The notes below the pieces were generated by a model that saw only the letters and a list, made by a program, of their open reading frames with translations, did not search any database and was not told the origin of the DNA. Made by a program: the position numbers and the translations under genes. Shown here piece after piece: positions 15,864 to 18,600 of a DNA stretch of 18,600 nt. The stretch lies in assembly GCA_964248625.1 (NCBI GenBank), contig CAXTZG010000078.1:1-18600 (forward strand). Direction: 5' to 3'. This DNA is from Lichenicola sp964248625. GTDB lineage: Bacteria > Pseudomonadota > Alphaproteobacteria > Acetobacterales > Acetobacteraceae. Every line of letters begins with the position of its first letter. Position 1 is the stretch's first letter.

Positions 15864-17764
15864 TGGACATGCCGGGCTACCGGGCCGACGCGCTCGCCGC
15901 CGCCGACATCGATGCCTACCTGGAGCAGCACCGCCGGAAATCGCTGCTCCGCTTCATCACCTGCGGCTCGGTCGATGACGGCAAGTCGACCCTGATCGGC
16001 CGGCTGCTCTTCGACAGCAGGATGATCTTCGACGACCAGCTCGCGGCGCTGGAAGCCGACAGCCGGCGTCTCGGCACCCAGGGGCAGAACATCGATTTCG
16101 CGCTGCTGGTCGACGGGCTCGCCGCCGAACGCGAGCAGGGCATCACCATCGACGTCGCCTACCGGTTCTTCTCGACCGAGCGCCGCAAGTTCATCGTCGC
16201 CGACACGCCCGGGCACGAGCAGTACACCCGCAACATGGTCACCGGCGCCTCCACCGCCGACCTCGCGGTGATCCTGGTCGATGCGCGCAAGGGCATCCTC
16301 ACCCAGACCCGCCGCCACAGCTTTCTCGCCCACCTGCTCGGCATCCGGCACTTGGTGCTGGCGGTCAACAAGATGGACCTGATCGGCTACGACCAGGATC
16401 GCTACGACGCCATCGTTGCGGAGTACCGCCTCTTCGCCGCCTCCATCGGCATCGAGAGCTTCCTGCCGATGCCGATCTCGGGCCTGGCCGGCGACAGCAT
16501 CACCAGCCGGTCAGCCAACATGGCGTGGTATGCCGGCCCCTGCCTGATCGAGCATCTGGAGACCGTCGAGCTCGACGTCGCCGCCGCGCAGGGCAGGCCG
16601 TTCCGCATGCCGGTGCAGATGGTGAAGCGGCCGGACCTCGATTTCCGCGGCTTCGCCGGCCTGATCGCGTCGGGCAGCATCCGTCCGGGCGACGCCGTGC
16701 GCATCCTGCCCTCCGGACGCACCAGCACCGTAGCCCGCATCGTCACCTTCGATGGCGACCTCGAGATCGCGGTCGCCGGCCAGTCGGTCACCCTGACGCT
16801 GGCCGACGAGGTGGATTGCTCGCGCGGCGACGTGATCAGCGCGGCCTCCGACCCGCCCGAGGTCGCCGACCAGTTCGAGGCGACGCTGGTCTGGATGTCG
16901 GACGAGCCGATGCTGCCCGGCCGCTCCTATCTGCTGAAGCTTGCGAGCCAGACCGTGTCGGCGCAGATCCAGGCGCCGAAATACCAGGTCAACGTCAACA
17001 CGATGGAGCATCTGGCGGCACGAACGCTGGAACTGAACGCGATCGGCGTCGCCAACCTGTCGACCGATCGGCCGCTGGTGTTCGCGCCCTATGCCGAGAG
17101 CCGCGAGCTCGGCGGCTTCATCCTGATCGACAAGATCAGCAACGCCACCGTGGCCGCCGGCCTGCTGCATTTCGCGCTGCGCCGCGCCCAGAACATCCAT
17201 TGGCAGGCGATCGAGATCAACCGCGACGCGCATGCGGCGCAGAAGCAGCAGCAGCCGCGCGTGCTCTGGTTCACCGGCCTGTCCGGAGCCGGCAAGTCGA
17301 CCATCGCCAATCTGGTGGAAAAGAAGCTGCATGCGCTGGGCCGGCACAGCTTCCTGCTCGACGGCGACAACATCCGCCACGGGCTGAACAAGGATCTCGG
17401 CTTCACCGATGCCGACCGGGTGGAGAACATCCGCCGGGTCGGCGAGGTGGCGAAGCTGATGACCGATGCCGGGCTGATCGTGCTGACCGCCTTTATCTCG
17501 CCGTTCCGGGCCGAGCGGCGGCTGGTGCGCTCGATGCTGCCCGAGGGCGAGTTCGTCGAGATCCATGTCGACACCGCGCTCGCCGAGGCGGAGCGGCGCG
17601 ACGCCAAGGGGCTCTATGCCAAGGCGCGGCGCGGCGAGCTGAAGAACTTCACCGGCATCGACAGCCCCTATGAGCCGCCGGAGCATCCGGAGCTGCGCAT
17701 CGACACCGCCAGCACGACGCCGGAGCAGGCGGCCGAGCTCATCGTCGCCAGCCTGTTCCCGTGA
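15863..17764 (+). CDS. cysNC: Bifunctional sulfate adenylyltransferase subunit 1 / adenylylsulfate kinase
   Basis: A 633 aa fusion. Residues 1 to about 450 are CysN, the GTPase that drives sulfate adenylation: GSVDDGKST (35-43, P-loop), DTPGHEQYTRNMVTGAS (G3) and NKMDL (G4), then the two beta-barrel domains. Residues about 455-633 are CysC, which phosphorylates APS to PAPS: GLSGAGKST (472-480, P-loop), DGDNIRHGLNKDLGF and FISPFRAER, then NFTGIDSPYEPPEHPE. Both nucleotide sites are intact. It begins in the last base of the cysD stop. PAPS can feed assimilatory reduction or sulfation of surface molecules; no reductase or sulfotransferase gene is in the window, so the destination is open. Confidence 0.97.
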   Translation: MDMPGYRADALAAADIDAYLEQHRRKSLLRFITCGSVDDGKSTLIGRLLFDSRMIFDDQLAALEADSRRLGTQGQNIDFALLVDGLAAEREQGITIDVAYRFFSTERRKFIVADTPGHEQYTRNMVTGASTADLAVILVDARKGILTQTRRHSFLAHLLGIRHLVLAVNKMDLIGYDQDRYDAIVAEYRLFAASIGIESFLPMPISGLAGDSITSRSANMAWYAGPCLIEHLETVELDVAAAQGRPFRMPVQMVKRPDLDFRGFAGLIASGSIRPGDAVRILPSGRTSTVARIVTFDGDLEIAVAGQSVTLTLADEVDCSRGDVISAASDPPEVADQFEATLVWMSDEPMLPGRSYLLKLASQTVSAQIQAPKYQVNVNTMEHLAARTLELNAIGVANLSTDRPLVFAPYAESRELGGFILIDKISNATVAAGLLHFALRRAQNIHWQAIEINRDAHAAQKQQQPRVLWFTGLSGAGKSTIANLVEKKLHALGRHSFLLDGDNIRHGLNKDLGFTDADRVENIRRVGEVAKLMTDAGLIVLTAFISPFRAERRLVRSMLPEGEFVEIHVDTALAEAERRDAKGLYAKARRGELKNFTGIDSPYEPPEHPELRIDTASTTPEQAAELIVASLFP

Positions 17765-17867
17765 CGCGGACCGGGCGACGGGTCCCTGCGCGGCGAGTGC
17801 TGCGGTAACCGCGTCGGCGCCGGCTCCTGCTGCGAGGTGGTCCCGGAAACGATTACCCGGAGATTGT

Positions 17868-17894
17868 AGCACGGCTGCAATATGGCGCCGTGCT
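17868..17894 (+). terminator. Hairpin downstream of cysNC, possible terminator
   Basis: AGCACGGC (17868-17875) and GCCGTGCT (17887-17894) are perfect 8-bp arms with an 11-base loop, 104 bases after the cysNC stop. The T67/G95 pair can extend it. No T run follows, so rho-independent termination is uncertain; it may also be a regulatory site for the next gene. Confidence 0.4.
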
Positions 17895-17982
17895 GTTGCC
17901 ATGATGCCGGTCGAGGCTCGCGCTGTCGCGTCGCCGGACACGGCGCCGCATGTCCAGAGATGATCCGGAAGGTTCTGCATCC

Positions 17983-18294
17983 ATGCTCGTCCGCTATCGG
18001 TTCGGTATTCCGCTGCTTGCCCTGGCCGCCGGCCTGGCGGGCCTCGGCGATGCCCACGCCCAGCCCTACGGCTATGCCCCGATCCCGCCGCCACGCTTCG
18101 AGGCGCCGCCACCACCGCCGCCGCCGGGACCGCGCATGGTCTGGCAGCGCGGGAGCTGGGAATGGGCCGGTGGAGGCTATGCCTGGCATCCCGGCCATTA
18201 TGTCGGCTGGCGTCCGCATTACGGCGAGTGGATCCCCGGCCATTGGCGGCGCCGCGGCTACGAGACGGTCTGGATCCCGGCGCACTGGCGATAG
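17983..18294 (+). CDS. Small exported WxxGxW-repeat protein
   Basis: A 103 aa protein. Residues 1 to about 27 form a signal peptide (MLVRYRFGIPLLALAAGL and so on, cleavage after AHA before QPYG). A Pro-rich linker with seven prolines in a row at about 45-51 is followed by aromatic repeats: WQRGSWEW, WHPGHYVGW, WIPGHW and WIPAHW. This matches the WxxGxW/YxWGxW type repeats common in small proteobacterial periplasmic or surface proteins of unknown function. ATG 17983 is preferred because GGAAGG at 17967-17972 precedes it; an earlier in-frame ATG at 17950 would put eleven polar residues before the signal. Stands alone, transcribed toward the convergent ABC-F gene. Confidence 0.85.
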   Translation: MLVRYRFGIPLLALAAGLAGLGDAHAQPYGYAPIPPPRFEAPPPPPPPGPRMVWQRGSWEWAGGGYAWHPGHYVGWRPHYGEWIPGHWRRRGYETVWIPAHWR

Positions 18295-18352
18295 GACGCG
18301 GACGGCCGGGCGTCCCGGCAGGGCGGCTGCCTGCGGTGGCGGTGCCCGGCGG

Positions 18353-18600
18353 TCATGAGGCGGCCTCGAGCTCCTGCTCGGCGTCCAGCCACTGCTCCTC
18401 GGCCGCCGCCGCTTCCCGCGCGATTGCGGCGAGCCGGGTGTTGGCGCGCGTGATCTCCTCGGCGCGGCCGGACACATACAGCGCCGGATCGGCCAGCCTG
18501 GCTTCGAGGGCTGCCCGTTCGGTGGCGAGCCTGGCGATCAGCGCTTCCGCGTCGCGGGCGCGCTTGCGCACCGGCGCCATCGCGCGGCGCACCTCGGCGC
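18353..18600 (-). CDS. C-terminal end of an ABC-F family ATPase (YheS/Uup-like), partial
   Basis: About 82 residues, open at the right edge of the window. The sequence is a charged antiparallel-type coiled coil: APVRKRARDAEALIARLATE, then LEARLADPALYVSGRAEEI and AAAEEQWLDAEQELEAA. The ADPALY segment and the closing AEEQWLxAEEELE are typical of the C-terminal domain of ABC-F proteins, soluble ATPases that act on ribosomes. The two ATP-binding domains lie outside the window, so the subtype is not assigned. Confidence 0.8.
   Translation of the reverse strand, partial: AEVRRAMAPVRKRARDAEALIARLATERAALEARLADPALYVSGRAEEITRANTRLAAIAREAAAAEEQWLDAEQELEAAS

Noticed and set aside
16511..18115. Minus-strand open frame of 534 codons opposite cysNC
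   Set aside because: Shadow of the GTPase and kinase domains, no recognisable family.

Overview
The window is about 18.6 kb of very GC-rich bacterial DNA. GC3-rich codon use, an SUV3-like helicase, a DUF6481-type protein and a CysD plus fused CysN-CysC pair fit an alphaproteobacterium, most likely Acetobacteraceae or a relative. That placement is inferred from gene content, not from a marker gene. Two runs of exactly ten N (807-816 and 10920-10929) show it is a scaffold with placeholder gaps. I see no rRNA, tRNA, CRISPR array, insertion sequence, phage or plasmid gene.

Layout, left to right. 1-2219 (minus): most of an SUV3-type RNA helicase, running off the left edge and interrupted by the first N run. 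2310-3842 (plus): an M17 leucyl aminopeptidase, divergent from the helicase. 4001-4393 (plus): a MarR-family regulator. 4490-4948 (plus): a small exported protein. 4949-6007 (minus): a WecA/MraY-like polyprenyl-phosphate sugar-1-phosphate transferase. 6115-8130 and 8127-9290 (plus): a membrane CapD/WbpM-like nucleotide-sugar 4,6-dehydratase overlapping a DegT/WbpE-like aminotransferase. 9303-10478 (minus): a membrane diguanylate cyclase. 10853-11243 (plus): a small exported protein containing the second N run. 11293-12435 (minus): a thioester-reductase-like SDR. 12601-12960 and 12957-13811 (plus): a DUF6481-like protein and a classical SDR, neither with a usual start codon at its conserved N terminus. 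13696-14778 (minus): another classical SDR that overlaps the previous gene tail to tail. 14961-15863 and 15863-17764 (plus): cysD and cysNC. 17983-18294 (plus): an exported WxxGxW-repeat protein. 18353-18600 (minus): the C-terminal end of an ABC-F ATPase.

Three functional groupings stand out. The transferase, dehydratase and aminotransferase form a surface-glycan block: the dehydratase and aminotransferase could make an amino-deoxy sugar nucleotide, and the transferase could start a lipid-linked glycan. The cysD-cysNC pair activates sulfate to APS and PAPS. Between them lie three SDR-fold oxidoreductases in about 3.5 kb, with no carrier protein or synthase to say what they act on.

Most of the window is ordinary chromosomal housekeeping and envelope content, and I found no convincing undescribed system. 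The points most worth a second look are: (1) both N runs break a reading frame that is restored by deleting exactly the ten Ns; (2) two consecutive genes lack ATG, GTG or TTG starts; (3) two SDR genes overlap antisense by 116 bp; (4) several inverted repeats sit between divergent or convergent genes.
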